From Spirochaeta sp. (GTDB taxonomy: Bacteria > Spirochaetota > Spirochaetia > Spirochaetales_E > Spirochaetaceae_B), in NCBI GenBank assembly GCA_030590585.1, contig JAUUYD010000185.1, positions 1 to 5,500 of the forward strand: a stretch of 5,500 nucleotides of DNA, in the 5' to 3' direction. The notes beneath the pieces were generated by a model. That model was given only the letters and a program-made list of their open reading frames with translations, was not told where the DNA came from and ran no database searches. A program made the translations under genes and the position numbers. Below, one piece after another: positions 1-5,500 of the stretch (position 1 is the stretch's first letter; each line of letters starts with the position of its first letter).

Positions 1-945
1 GAATATGGCGAAACGTTCCGGAATGATTCGGATTTCAGTATCAAAGGTACATCTCAGACACAGCAGAATATGTACAGCGTTCTGCAGATGGAATTCGCCC
101 CGACAAAGTGGCTGTATTTTTCTATTTTTGATGCAGCTGTATATCTCAAACGTCCCGAACCTGGTTATATCCATCCCCTGATGTCTCAACTTATCTACCA
201 GAACAATGTAGGAGATTTCGACAACCTGATGTTAGGTGGTACTCTGGCATTGAGCTGGCCGGAAATCTTCCGGACCTACTTTACACTCTATCTGGACGAA
301 TTTCAGCCATCGGCGGGTCTTTCTTCCATGCGAAATCAAATTGCGATACAGACTGGTATCAAAGCCCCTGTTCCCGGTTTGCCCTGGTCGATGATTTCAT
401 TCCAATACACGAAAATTGAACCATTCACGTATACGCATTATGTTGTGGGTGAATCACCTTGGTATGAAACACTGGAAATGGAAACCGGGTACCAGAACAA
501 CGGAGAAAATCTGGGTTCGAATCTGGAGCCCAACTCCGACGAGTTTCGTCTGCGCTTCAGTACCCAACCGGCCAAAGGCTGGTCGGCACTGGCCGGGTAC
601 AGTCTTATTCGACACGGAAAGCCAGGAAGTGTGCCCGGCAGTACCTACGATTCCTGGGGTGCTGATGCAGATGGTGGTCCTAACGGAGATCCCGATGGAG
701 CTTACTACGATGGCAGCCAGAAGGATTTCCTGAAAGACGGAATCTACGAATGGTTTCATATCATTTCACTGGGTGGAAAACTGGATCTCAGGAATTGGGA
801 CTTCCCTGCTCAGATTGGCTTGAATTACAGTTTCGTCTATGAATACGATACAGATTACGCGACAAATGGTAATTTCCTTGCGCTGAACGGAACCAGTCAG
901 TTCAGGCACCTTGTCGGAATCACATTCAGTATCTGGCCTTACTGA
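1..945 (+). CDS. Probable outer-membrane beta-barrel protein, possibly Wzi-like (5' end outside window)
   Basis: The frame is open from base 1 to a TGA at 943-945, giving 314 codons, so the start lies upstream; the internal ATG at 70 is not needed as a start. The protein has no hydrophobic helices. It is rich in short segments with alternating aromatic/hydrophobic and polar residues (for example around WLYFSIFDAAVYL, FRTYFTLYLDEF and AQIGLNYSFVYEY), separated by Gly/Asn/Asp-rich turns. It ends in an aromatic-rich strand closing with Trp-Pro-Tyr, as expected of a terminal beta-strand recognised by the BAM machinery. The segment near 505-550 (Asn-Leu-Gly...Glu-Pro-Asn-Ser-Asp-Glu) resembles what I recall from Wzi-like capsule-assembly barrels, but I cannot confirm that family. 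A long Asp/Gly-rich loop (664-699) is probably surface exposed. The next gene follows after 52 bp with no visible terminator. The barrel call is fairly safe; the specific role is unknown. Confidence 0.6.
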   Translation, partial: EYGETFRNDSDFSIKGTSQTQQNMYSVLQMEFAPTKWLYFSIFDAAVYLKRPEPGYIHPLMSQLIYQNNVGDFDNLMLGGTLALSWPEIFRTYFTLYLDEFQPSAGLSSMRNQIAIQTGIKAPVPGLPWSMISFQYTKIEPFTYTHYVVGESPWYETLEMETGYQNNGENLGSNLEPNSDEFRLRFSTQPAKGWSALAGYSLIRHGKPGSVPGSTYDSWGADADGGPNGDPDGAYYDGSQKDFLKDGIYEWFHIISLGGKLDLRNWDFPAQIGLNYSFVYEYDTDYATNGNFLALNGTSQFRHLVGITFSIWPY

Positions 946-997
946 ATCAAGCAGCCCACATTGTTATCAGTTACTGTCCGTGCTAACCTTTGGTTCC

Positions 998-2131
998 ATG
1001 CATACGTTTCTTGATTACTACAGTTTCTTTCTGATTGCAGCCGGTTGCTGGTTTGTCCTTCTCAGCGTATCAAACACTGTTTTTTTTAAAATCAGTCGTC
1101 GCCGGGCCCGTTTGAAGGATGGGCCGATGATATCTGTCATGATACCGGCAAGGAATGAGGAAAACCGTATCCGACCCACGCTGGATGCAATCTTAAAACA
1201 GGATTATTCGAATTATGAAGTTTTTGTCATAGATGACAATTCTACCGATGGTACCTGGAATATCCTGGAATCATATGCGGATAAACACGAGTTCTTGAGC
1301 ATTCTCCAGGGTAAGAGTCTGCCTGAGGGCTGGAAAGGAAAACCTTTCGCCATGACACAGCTTGCCGACAGGGCTGAAGGTGATTTATTCGTTTTTATCG
1401 ATGCCGATATTCTACCGGCCCCGGACTTCCTCTCCTGGGTGGTGGACAGAATGAATCGTCACAAGGCTGATTCCATGTCCGCCTATGCAAGACACAGGGC
1501 CAGAAGTGTCAAAGAGTATATTTTCTTCCCTCTCATTTACATGGTGAACATGACCTTTCTTCCCTTCTGGCTCATTAAATTCACCAAAGCTCCATTGTTC
1601 AGTCATGCGATTGGACAGCTCATGGTATTCCGAAGGGAAGCCTACGAAGGTGCCGGAGGATTTGGAGTCGTCTACGATAAAATCCTTGAAGATATACAGA
1701 TGGGCCGGGCGATGAAGGCTGCAGGATTCCGGCATGTGTTTCTGGACGCCCGGAAAGTCCTGTCCGGCTACATGTATGATTCCTGGGAACATACGGTATC
1801 CGGTCTGAAACGGTCCATATACGAATATTTCGACAAGAAATCTTACCCTTTGATTATTTTGACCTTTGTTATAATTGCGTTCCTGATTTTACCGGCATTT
1901 CTGATTCCCGTTTCACTCATTGCCGGCTGGACAAAGGCCCCCTGGATTATCGCCGGGAATGCCGGAATTCTCATCGGATGGGGGATTACAATGTACGACC
2001 GGCGCATGCCATGGTATGTCCCGTTTTTCTATCCCATTCAGTTCATATTTCTTCTGATTGTTGCCTGGAAGAGCCTCATCGATGATGTTACCGGGGAAGG
2101 CTACAATTGGAAAGACAGGACGGTACTGTAA
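998..2131 (+). CDS. Membrane-bound family 2 glycosyltransferase, CrtQ/HpnB-like
   Basis: This 377-residue protein probably transfers a sugar from a nucleotide-sugar to a lipid or carotenoid acceptor on the cytoplasmic face of the inner membrane. An N-terminal membrane segment (about residues 7-30) precedes a GT-A domain. Visible motifs are IPARNEE (49-55), IDDNSTDGT (78-86), GWKGKPFA (111-118), the metal-binding Asp135-Ala-Asp137 and the catalytic-type Glu231-Asp232. A hydrophobic patch lies at 173-195, and three C-terminal membrane helices at about 284-310, 312-331 and 338-360. The tail (GYNWKDRTV) resembles the W-K-G-R-type ending I recall from CrtQ, and the length is close to the roughly 375 residues of Staphylococcus CrtQ. 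I chose ATG 998 because it keeps the whole N-terminal helix. TTG 911 (406 aa) would overlap the upstream gene by 35 bp and add a non-hydrophobic extension. Neither start has a good ribosome site. The acyltransferase follows after 6 bp. The GT2 call is firm; the acceptor is inferred. Confidence 0.87.
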   Translation: MHTFLDYYSFFLIAAGCWFVLLSVSNTVFFKISRRRARLKDGPMISVMIPARNEENRIRPTLDAILKQDYSNYEVFVIDDNSTDGTWNILESYADKHEFLSILQGKSLPEGWKGKPFAMTQLADRAEGDLFVFIDADILPAPDFLSWVVDRMNRHKADSMSAYARHRARSVKEYIFFPLIYMVNMTFLPFWLIKFTKAPLFSHAIGQLMVFRREAYEGAGGFGVVYDKILEDIQMGRAMKAAGFRHVFLDARKVLSGYMYDSWEHTVSGLKRSIYEYFDKKSYPLIILTFVIIAFLILPAFLIPVSLIAGWTKAPWIIAGNAGILIGWGITMYDRRMPWYVPFFYPIQFIFLLIVAWKSLIDDVTGEGYNWKDRTVL

Positions 2132-2137
2132 GTTGTT

Positions 2138-2860
2138 ATGAAGAAACTGAATACGTCTCTGGACGGTACTGTTCTCTTCAGGATTACCAGCTTTATACTG
2201 TATAATTTCATAGCTGTTCCTGTAGTTTTTTTAATCAGCAAAATTTTTTACGGATTGCGAATCAAGGGGCGGCAAAATCTTCTCGGACACCGGCGGGGAT
2301 TGATTGCCGCCAACCATTGCCAGTTTTTGGAGCCGGGTATCAGCGGCGTGAGTTTCTGGCCGAGAAAATTGCTTTTCAGTGCGGAAGAGCACAATGTCAC
2401 CCGGAAAGATGTCGGTTGGCTCACCAGACTGCTCCGGGCATTCGGTATCCCTGACGAAAATCCCATGGCTATTGCCGGATTCGTGAAGACAGCCCTGCAG
2501 AAGCATTGGTTCGTTCACTTCTATCCGGAAGGAGTCATCAGTTGGCGTTCCCAGGAACCCGGGTCCTTTCTGGAAGGGGTTTTCTTCTTTGCGTTTTTGA
2601 ATAACGTTCCGGTTTTTCCCCTGGCGGAAATACTCCATGAGCGTCTGATCCGTAAAATATTTCCCTGGTGGCCGCCGAAAACCACTTTCGTTATCTGTGA
2701 ACCTTTCCATCCCGACAAATTTCGAGAATCCGGTGTTTCCCGACGGGACCAGGTGCATCGAATGTCCGAGGCCGTTCGCGGAGTAATCCTGAAAACCATC
2801 GATGAGGAAGGCGGGTGTAAGACATTGTCTGAACGAAGATTACCGGAACGCCGGGATTAA
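2138..2860 (+). CDS. PlsC/LPLAT-family acyltransferase with variant HX4E motif
   Basis: This 240-residue protein has an N-terminal membrane segment (about residues 17-38) and a lysophospholipid-acyltransferase-type domain. Members transfer acyl chains from acyl-CoA or acyl-ACP to glycerol-3-phosphate derivatives or other hydroxyl acceptors at the inner membrane. Motif I is Asn59-His60-Cys-Gln-Phe-Leu-Glu65, so the usual HX4D reads HX4E (codon GAG at 2330-2332). Motif III is Phe128-Tyr-Pro-Glu-Gly132, and motif IV is Val157-Pro-Val-Phe-Pro-Leu162. Motif II (normally containing an Arg) is not recognisable near residues 96-108. ATG 2138 lies 6 bp after the glycosyltransferase stop, without a clear Shine-Dalgarno, so translational coupling is likely. 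By position it could acylate the product of that glycosyltransferase, like CrtO after CrtQ; a plain phospholipid role is the alternative. Its TAA overlaps the stop of the convergent nucleotidase gene. The family is fairly sure, the substrate unknown. Confidence 0.8.
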   Translation: MKKLNTSLDGTVLFRITSFILYNFIAVPVVFLISKIFYGLRIKGRQNLLGHRRGLIAANHCQFLEPGISGVSFWPRKLLFSAEEHNVTRKDVGWLTRLLRAFGIPDENPMAIAGFVKTALQKHWFVHFYPEGVISWRSQEPGSFLEGVFFFAFLNNVPVFPLAEILHERLIRKIFPWWPPKTTFVICEPFHPDKFRESGVSRRDQVHRMSEAVRGVILKTIDEEGGCKTLSERRLPERRD

Positions 2861-2863
2861 TCC
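2854..2863. other. Palindrome containing both overlapping stop codons of convergent genes
   Basis: GGATTAATCC is a perfect 10-bp palindrome. The acyltransferase TAA (2858-2860) and the nucleotidase TAA (complement of 2857-2859) share three bases, so the two coding regions overlap by 4 bp. The arms are only 3 bp around TTAA and there is no U tract, so this does not look like an intrinsic terminator. Transcription from each side must end inside the other gene or use Rho. Confidence 0.75.
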
Positions 2864-4215
2864 GCAATCTCATGGGCCAGCCGCCGCCGGGGGGGCCTGA
2901 AGTAAGTCCGGGGGGAATGATCGTAGAGATCGGACACTTTGGTCATATATATACAGGCGTATTTCTCCACCTGCTCCGCGTAGCGGCTTTCCTCACTCCC
3001 AGCCCTGAGTATTTCTCCCCAGTAGGGATTGAAGTGGGTTTTCAGTTCATCCAGCAGCTCGGAGATTCGGGTATTCAGTTTTTCCTGTTCCAGATTATGG
3101 TTATCGGGAACCCGCTTCCTGCCGCCGAAGCGCCGGTTCATTTCGGCATCATCGGCTTCTTTTTCCAGCCATTCCTTGCGGTTCATCAGACTGTCGATTT
3201 CCGACTGCAGTTCACGGGTAGCGCGAATAGCTTCCAGCTCACCGTCGAGGTCACCTAAAACAAGAGCCGTTCTCCAGTCACAGCGCTTCTTGATGGACAC
3301 GACATCGCCGTAGATATGATCCCCCAGATAGAGAAACTCATCGCCGGGAACCCCCAGTCCCTCCTGAACATCCTCGAAGCAGCCTCCCTGCCAGAGACCT
3401 TTGGAAACAGGGCCTTCGTGGTTGGTCATCAGGCCGGTTTTTTCATCAATTTCCAAAAAACGATGACGGCCTTCAAAGAATCGGGGTTTTTCGGAAAATG
3501 TGATAACAAGATCGAAAACATCCCGCCAGCTCTCATGGTTTTTCCAGAAAGGATCAAGGGCGAAATCCAGCAGGCTGCGGGTATACTCATAATCAGAGTT
3601 TGTGATAATCATCAGCTTCTTCCCGTAGGATTTCAGCCTTTCAAGCATCGCCGCAGTCTTGGGGTCCTGCATAACGTACTTTCCAAAATCCTTCTTGAGC
3701 CTGTCCTTGAGGGTACCGTCCCTGTGGAGGGAATCGATACAGCCGTTTACGTCTTCGGCCAGCTTACTGTAATCCGGGAGGGCTGCTCCCTCTTTCTTCA
3801 TCTGCACCAATTGGGCCAGGAGTACACCGTTGGAGATGGCAAAAGAGGTGTCCAGGCTCTGAAAATCGGAATCCCGGAGGTCTATTACCCGTTCCCGATA
3901 GAGCCGGGAGCGTTCCCTGAAATCAATTTCCTCCAGCCCGTGGTAGGCCAGTTTTACCTTGCCGAAGCGGCTGAGCTTGAGCAGATTACCGTTTCGTTTA
4001 TCGACAACCAGTCCGACTATGGCCCTGTTCTTGTCGAACTTGAGATTACCGGCTGCCTTCGGGTAGCCGTATGTCTTCACCAGCCTTGCAGCAGCCAGAG
4101 AGTGGGTGAGTCCTTCAAACGGCTTAATTTTGTAGGGCACCAGGGTGTAGTCCATGTCGAAGCCGATAACCTTGATTTTCTTCAGATTCAGCAATCTGTT
4201 CACGTATACGGGCAT
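2857..4215 (-). CDS. HAD-superfamily purine 5'-nucleotidase, cN-II-like (HAD-IG type)
   Basis: This 452-residue cytosolic enzyme is predicted to hydrolyse purine nucleoside monophosphates such as IMP or GMP to nucleoside and phosphate. HAD motif I is Asp20-Met-Asp22-Tyr-Thr, with Asp20 as nucleophile and Asp22 as acid/base. Motif II is Ile-Thr205-Asn-Ser-Asp208. The motif III lysine is probably Lys243 in EKPRFF. Motif IV is Gly-Asp299-His-Ile-Tyr-Gly-Asp304. The Lys-Pro-x-Phe-Phe and GDHIYGD blocks, the KKRCDWRT stretch and the AGSEESRYAEQVEKYACIY region align by eye with human cN-II (NT5C2). Charged helical stretches at about 332-360 and 375-395 look like coiled coil. ATG 4215 is the earliest possible start, because an in-frame TAA sits two codons upstream. 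No Shine-Dalgarno lies at normal distance; an AAGGA is 18 nt away. It is divergent from the VWA gene and convergent with the acyltransferase, so it is probably a single-gene unit. The tail is Pro/Arg-rich (PPRRR, 441-445). The family call is strong; substrate preference is inferred. Confidence 0.9.
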   Translation of the reverse strand: MPVYVNRLLNLKKIKVIGFDMDYTLVPYKIKPFEGLTHSLAAARLVKTYGYPKAAGNLKFDKNRAIVGLVVDKRNGNLLKLSRFGKVKLAYHGLEEIDFRERSRLYRERVIDLRDSDFQSLDTSFAISNGVLLAQLVQMKKEGAALPDYSKLAEDVNGCIDSLHRDGTLKDRLKKDFGKYVMQDPKTAAMLERLKSYGKKLMIITNSDYEYTRSLLDFALDPFWKNHESWRDVFDLVITFSEKPRFFEGRHRFLEIDEKTGLMTNHEGPVSKGLWQGGCFEDVQEGLGVPGDEFLYLGDHIYGDVVSIKKRCDWRTALVLGDLDGELEAIRATRELQSEIDSLMNRKEWLEKEADDAEMNRRFGGRKRVPDNHNLEQEKLNTRISELLDELKTHFNPYWGEILRAGSEESRYAEQVEKYACIYMTKVSDLYDHSPRTYFRPPRRRLAHEIAD

Positions 4216-4331
4216 GGCTTAACAATGGTTAAATCCTTAAGATATTTCAAGGAGATGCGGCGTTTTCTGTTTGTTTATTGAGCTTTGCCGCCCTCAGCTG
4301 TAATCGTATTCTGGCTTTCGGGTTCCAATTG

Positions 4332-4340
4332 TGTTAATAT
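4332..4340 (+). promoter_or_regulatory. Possible extended -10 promoter element for the VWA gene
   Basis: TGTTAATAT reads as TG-n-TAATAT, an extended -10 with four of six consensus bases, in a short A/T-rich stretch. No good -35 hexamer lies 16-18 bp upstream. If used, transcription would begin near 4347 and leave a leader of about 123 nt before the ATG at 4470. This is inference from pattern only. Confidence 0.3.
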
Positions 4341-4350
4341 ATATGAAGAA

Positions 4351-4384
4351 CGGGTTTGATCCTTGCTCCGCGACGGGAGACCCG
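4351..4384 (+). promoter_or_regulatory. Predicted hairpin in the VWA leader
   Basis: CGGGT (4351-4355) can pair with ACCCG (4380-4384), and CTCC (4366-4369) with GGAG (4376-4379), giving a two-part stem with an internal loop on the left side. No U run follows, so it is not a standard terminator. It sits at the expected 5' end of the leader. It matches no riboswitch family I recognise, and its function is unknown. Confidence 0.35.
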
Positions 4385-4456
4385 GTAGAAAACATCAGTC
4401 GGTAAACGCATCTCTCCTGAAAAAAATCATCCTTTAATCCGTGTCTGACAGATCGG

Positions 4457-4464
4457 AAGGAGGA
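4457..4464 (+). promoter_or_regulatory. Strong Shine-Dalgarno site of the VWA gene
   Basis: AAGGAGGA is close to the ideal ribosome-binding sequence; the GGAGG core ends 6 nt before ATG 4470. It fixes the start of the VWA gene. CTCCT (4414-4418) or AATCC (4436-4440) upstream could pair with it or its flank and mask it, but these are only 5-bp matches. Confidence 0.85.
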
Positions 4465-4469
4465 TTGGT

Positions 4470-5500
4470 ATGTTGGAGAAACAGCGTCTCATTATTTACT
4501 ATGTCATCTTTTTAATGTCGGCAGTAACGTTTAATACCGCCGCCGATGGGTCGTCTGAATCGGCGGCGTCCACTACCGGACACGGGAAATACCTTGTGGG
4601 ACAGGGGATTATCATTCCGCCGGATTCGGTCTATGTCGATTCCTACATCGCCAGCGTTGATTACAGATATCCCATCCCTGAAGAGGGTATCGGCCTCACT
4701 TTATATTCGGGACACCGGCAAGTGTCCAACCAAGGGCAAAGTGAACTCATTCAGGTGGGGATTCAGGGCGGTAAGATGGCTTTTGATGATCTACCCCCCC
4801 TGAATGTGGCCTTTGTTATTGATAAGAGCGGTTCCATGGCTAATCAGAACAAGATGGATTGGGTAAAGGAGTCCTTCTATATCTTCATAGAGAACATCCG
4901 GGATACTGATTTTGTTTCTCTTGTTGTTTTTGACTCCTTTGCTCACACGATTTACCCCAGCACCCGGATGGACAGCCGGGAGAAGCGACTTCGTTTCAAG
5001 GAGGCTGTGGGTAACATCACCCCGGGTGGTGGTACCAATCTCAGAAAGGGTCTCGATATCGGCTACAGCCAAGTTCTGGCGAACTACAGGAGTGAATACA
5101 CTAACCGGGTTCTGTTTCTCACCGATGGAGTCGGCGATTCCCAGGGGATTCTTGATATTGCCGCCACTTACCGGGAGATAGGGATAAATATCTCCACCAT
5201 CGGACTCGGAAGCGATTTTGATCTGAAGCTCATGAACGATCTGGCTCGGGCCGGAGGCGGGAGTTCACGCTTTGTCGCCGATCGGGAAGAGATGGAGAAG
5301 ATCTTCGGCAGCGAACTCGACCGGGCCTTTGTACCGGTGGCCCGGAATCTGGAGATGAAATTGGAGTTACTCGGAGGTGCCGAACTTGTCGAGACATGGG
5401 GGTATAACCATACAATCTCCGGGAAAGAGGTCACTTATTATCTGCCCACACTCCACCATGGTGACTATGAAACTATTCTGGCAAGGATAAGCATTCCCGA
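4470..5500 (+). CDS. Exported von Willebrand factor A domain protein, YfbK-like (3' end outside window)
   Basis: The frame runs 343 codons from ATG 4470 to the window end without a stop. A strong Shine-Dalgarno 6 nt upstream supports the start. Residues 7-20 form the hydrophobic core of a signal peptide, with possible cleavage after Ala24 or Ala25. About 50-110 is a lead-in region (DSYIASVDYRYPIP, then LIQVGIQG) resembling the part before the VWA domain in YfbK-type proteins. The VWA domain spans about 111-290 and has a full MIDAS: Asp118-x-Ser120-x-Ser122, Thr189 in GGGTN and Asp219 in LTDG. It should bind Mg2+ or Mn2+ and a protein ligand. After about 290 a new, probably beta-rich region begins. 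The likely location is periplasm, outer membrane or surface; the partner is unknown. A C7 run (4794-4800) sits just before the VWA domain. The VWA call is very firm; the YfbK-like assignment is moderate. Confidence 0.88.
   Translation, partial: MLEKQRLIIYYVIFLMSAVTFNTAADGSSESAASTTGHGKYLVGQGIIIPPDSVYVDSYIASVDYRYPIPEEGIGLTLYSGHRQVSNQGQSELIQVGIQGGKMAFDDLPPLNVAFVIDKSGSMANQNKMDWVKESFYIFIENIRDTDFVSLVVFDSFAHTIYPSTRMDSREKRLRFKEAVGNITPGGGTNLRKGLDIGYSQVLANYRSEYTNRVLFLTDGVGDSQGILDIAATYREIGINISTIGLGSDFDLKLMNDLARAGGGSSRFVADREEMEKIFGSELDRAFVPVARNLEMKLELLGGAELVETWGYNHTISGKEVTYYLPTLHHGDYETILARISIP

Larger units (their letters stand above)
4216..4469. other. Divergent intergenic region between nucleotidase and VWA genes
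   Basis: This 254-bp stretch has no gene I can support. It must carry the promoters of the leftward nucleotidase gene and, most simply, of the rightward VWA gene. It is A/T-rich near 4331-4344 and contains a G/C-rich hairpin at 4351-4384, an A7 run (4420-4426) and a strong ribosome site at 4457-4464. I found no convincing sigma-70 promoter for the nucleotidase. The in-frame stop next to its ATG excludes an N-terminal extension into this region. Confidence 0.7.

Noticed and set aside
961..989. Promoter-like TTGTTA-17 bp-TAACCT before the glycosyltransferase
   Set aside because: The -10 matches only three of six bases, and the transcript would start almost at the ATG; read-through from the upstream gene is simpler.
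1080..1091. T8A4 run in the glycosyltransferase gene as a frameshift site
   Set aside because: It encodes Val-Phe-Phe-Lys at the end of a membrane helix, the main frame continues intact, and no stimulatory structure or useful alternative frame is visible.
2231..2758. 175-codon open frame on the - strand opposite the acyltransferase
   Set aside because: Low-complexity shadow of a gene with clear motifs on the + strand; no ribosome site or domain.
2875..2898. G/C-rich inverted-repeat-like stretch near the gene junction as a terminator
   Set aside because: It lies in the nucleotidase coding sequence (Pro-Pro-Arg-Arg-Arg codons), pairs imperfectly and has no U tract on either strand.
4222..4250. 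TTGAAA-17 bp-CATTGT on the - strand, which would give a leaderless nucleotidase mRNA
   Set aside because: The -35 is good but the -10 matches only three of six bases. The start would fall right at the ATG, which is notable but not enough to call.
3316..4281. 321-codon open frame on the + strand inside the nucleotidase gene
   Set aside because: It is in exact codon register opposite the nucleotidase, so it stays open simply because that gene avoids TTA, CTA and TCA codons. The protein has no recognisable domain, and the - strand gene has full catalytic motifs.
4546..5181. Two short + strand frames (4546-4803 and 4912-5181)
   Set aside because: Both lie out of frame within the VWA coding region, which has a signal peptide, a strong ribosome site and intact MIDAS motifs in its own frame.

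Overview
The window holds five protein genes. The two at the edges are cut by the window, and the three in the middle are complete. No rRNA, tRNA, CRISPR array or insertion sequence is visible. An outer-membrane-like beta-barrel protein, an envelope lipid/glycolipid gene pair and moderate base composition suggest a diderm (Gram-negative-type) bacterium. A spirochaete or similar lineage is my best guess, but this is weak: no gene here is a phylogenetic marker.

Left block, all + strand: the 3' part of a probable outer-membrane beta-barrel protein (1-945); a membrane-bound family-2 glycosyltransferase of the CrtQ/HpnB-like type (998-2131); and, six bases later, a membrane-anchored PlsC-like acyltransferase (2138-2860). 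The last two are almost certainly co-transcribed. Glycosyltransferase followed by acyltransferase is the chemistry needed to make an acylated glycoside, as in the last two steps of staphyloxanthin synthesis (CrtQ then CrtO), or another membrane glycolipid. The acyltransferase has Glu where the usual HX4D catalytic motif has Asp.

Middle: a cytosolic HAD-family purine 5'-nucleotidase related to eukaryotic cN-II lies on the - strand (2857-4215). It converges on the acyltransferase, and the two stop codons overlap in one TTAA.

Right block: a 254-bp divergent intergenic region (4216-4469) holds a possible promoter, a probable 5' leader with a hairpin, and a strong Shine-Dalgarno site. It precedes an exported von Willebrand factor A (VWA) protein of the YfbK-like type with a complete MIDAS metal site (4470 to beyond the window end). 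This reading frame runs 343 codons without a stop and leaves the window open. A C7 tract just before its VWA domain could act as a slippage switch.

I see no clear new multi-gene defence or mobile system. The points most worth checking are the glycosyltransferase-acyltransferase pair with its variant active site, and the VWA gene with its leader and C7 tract.
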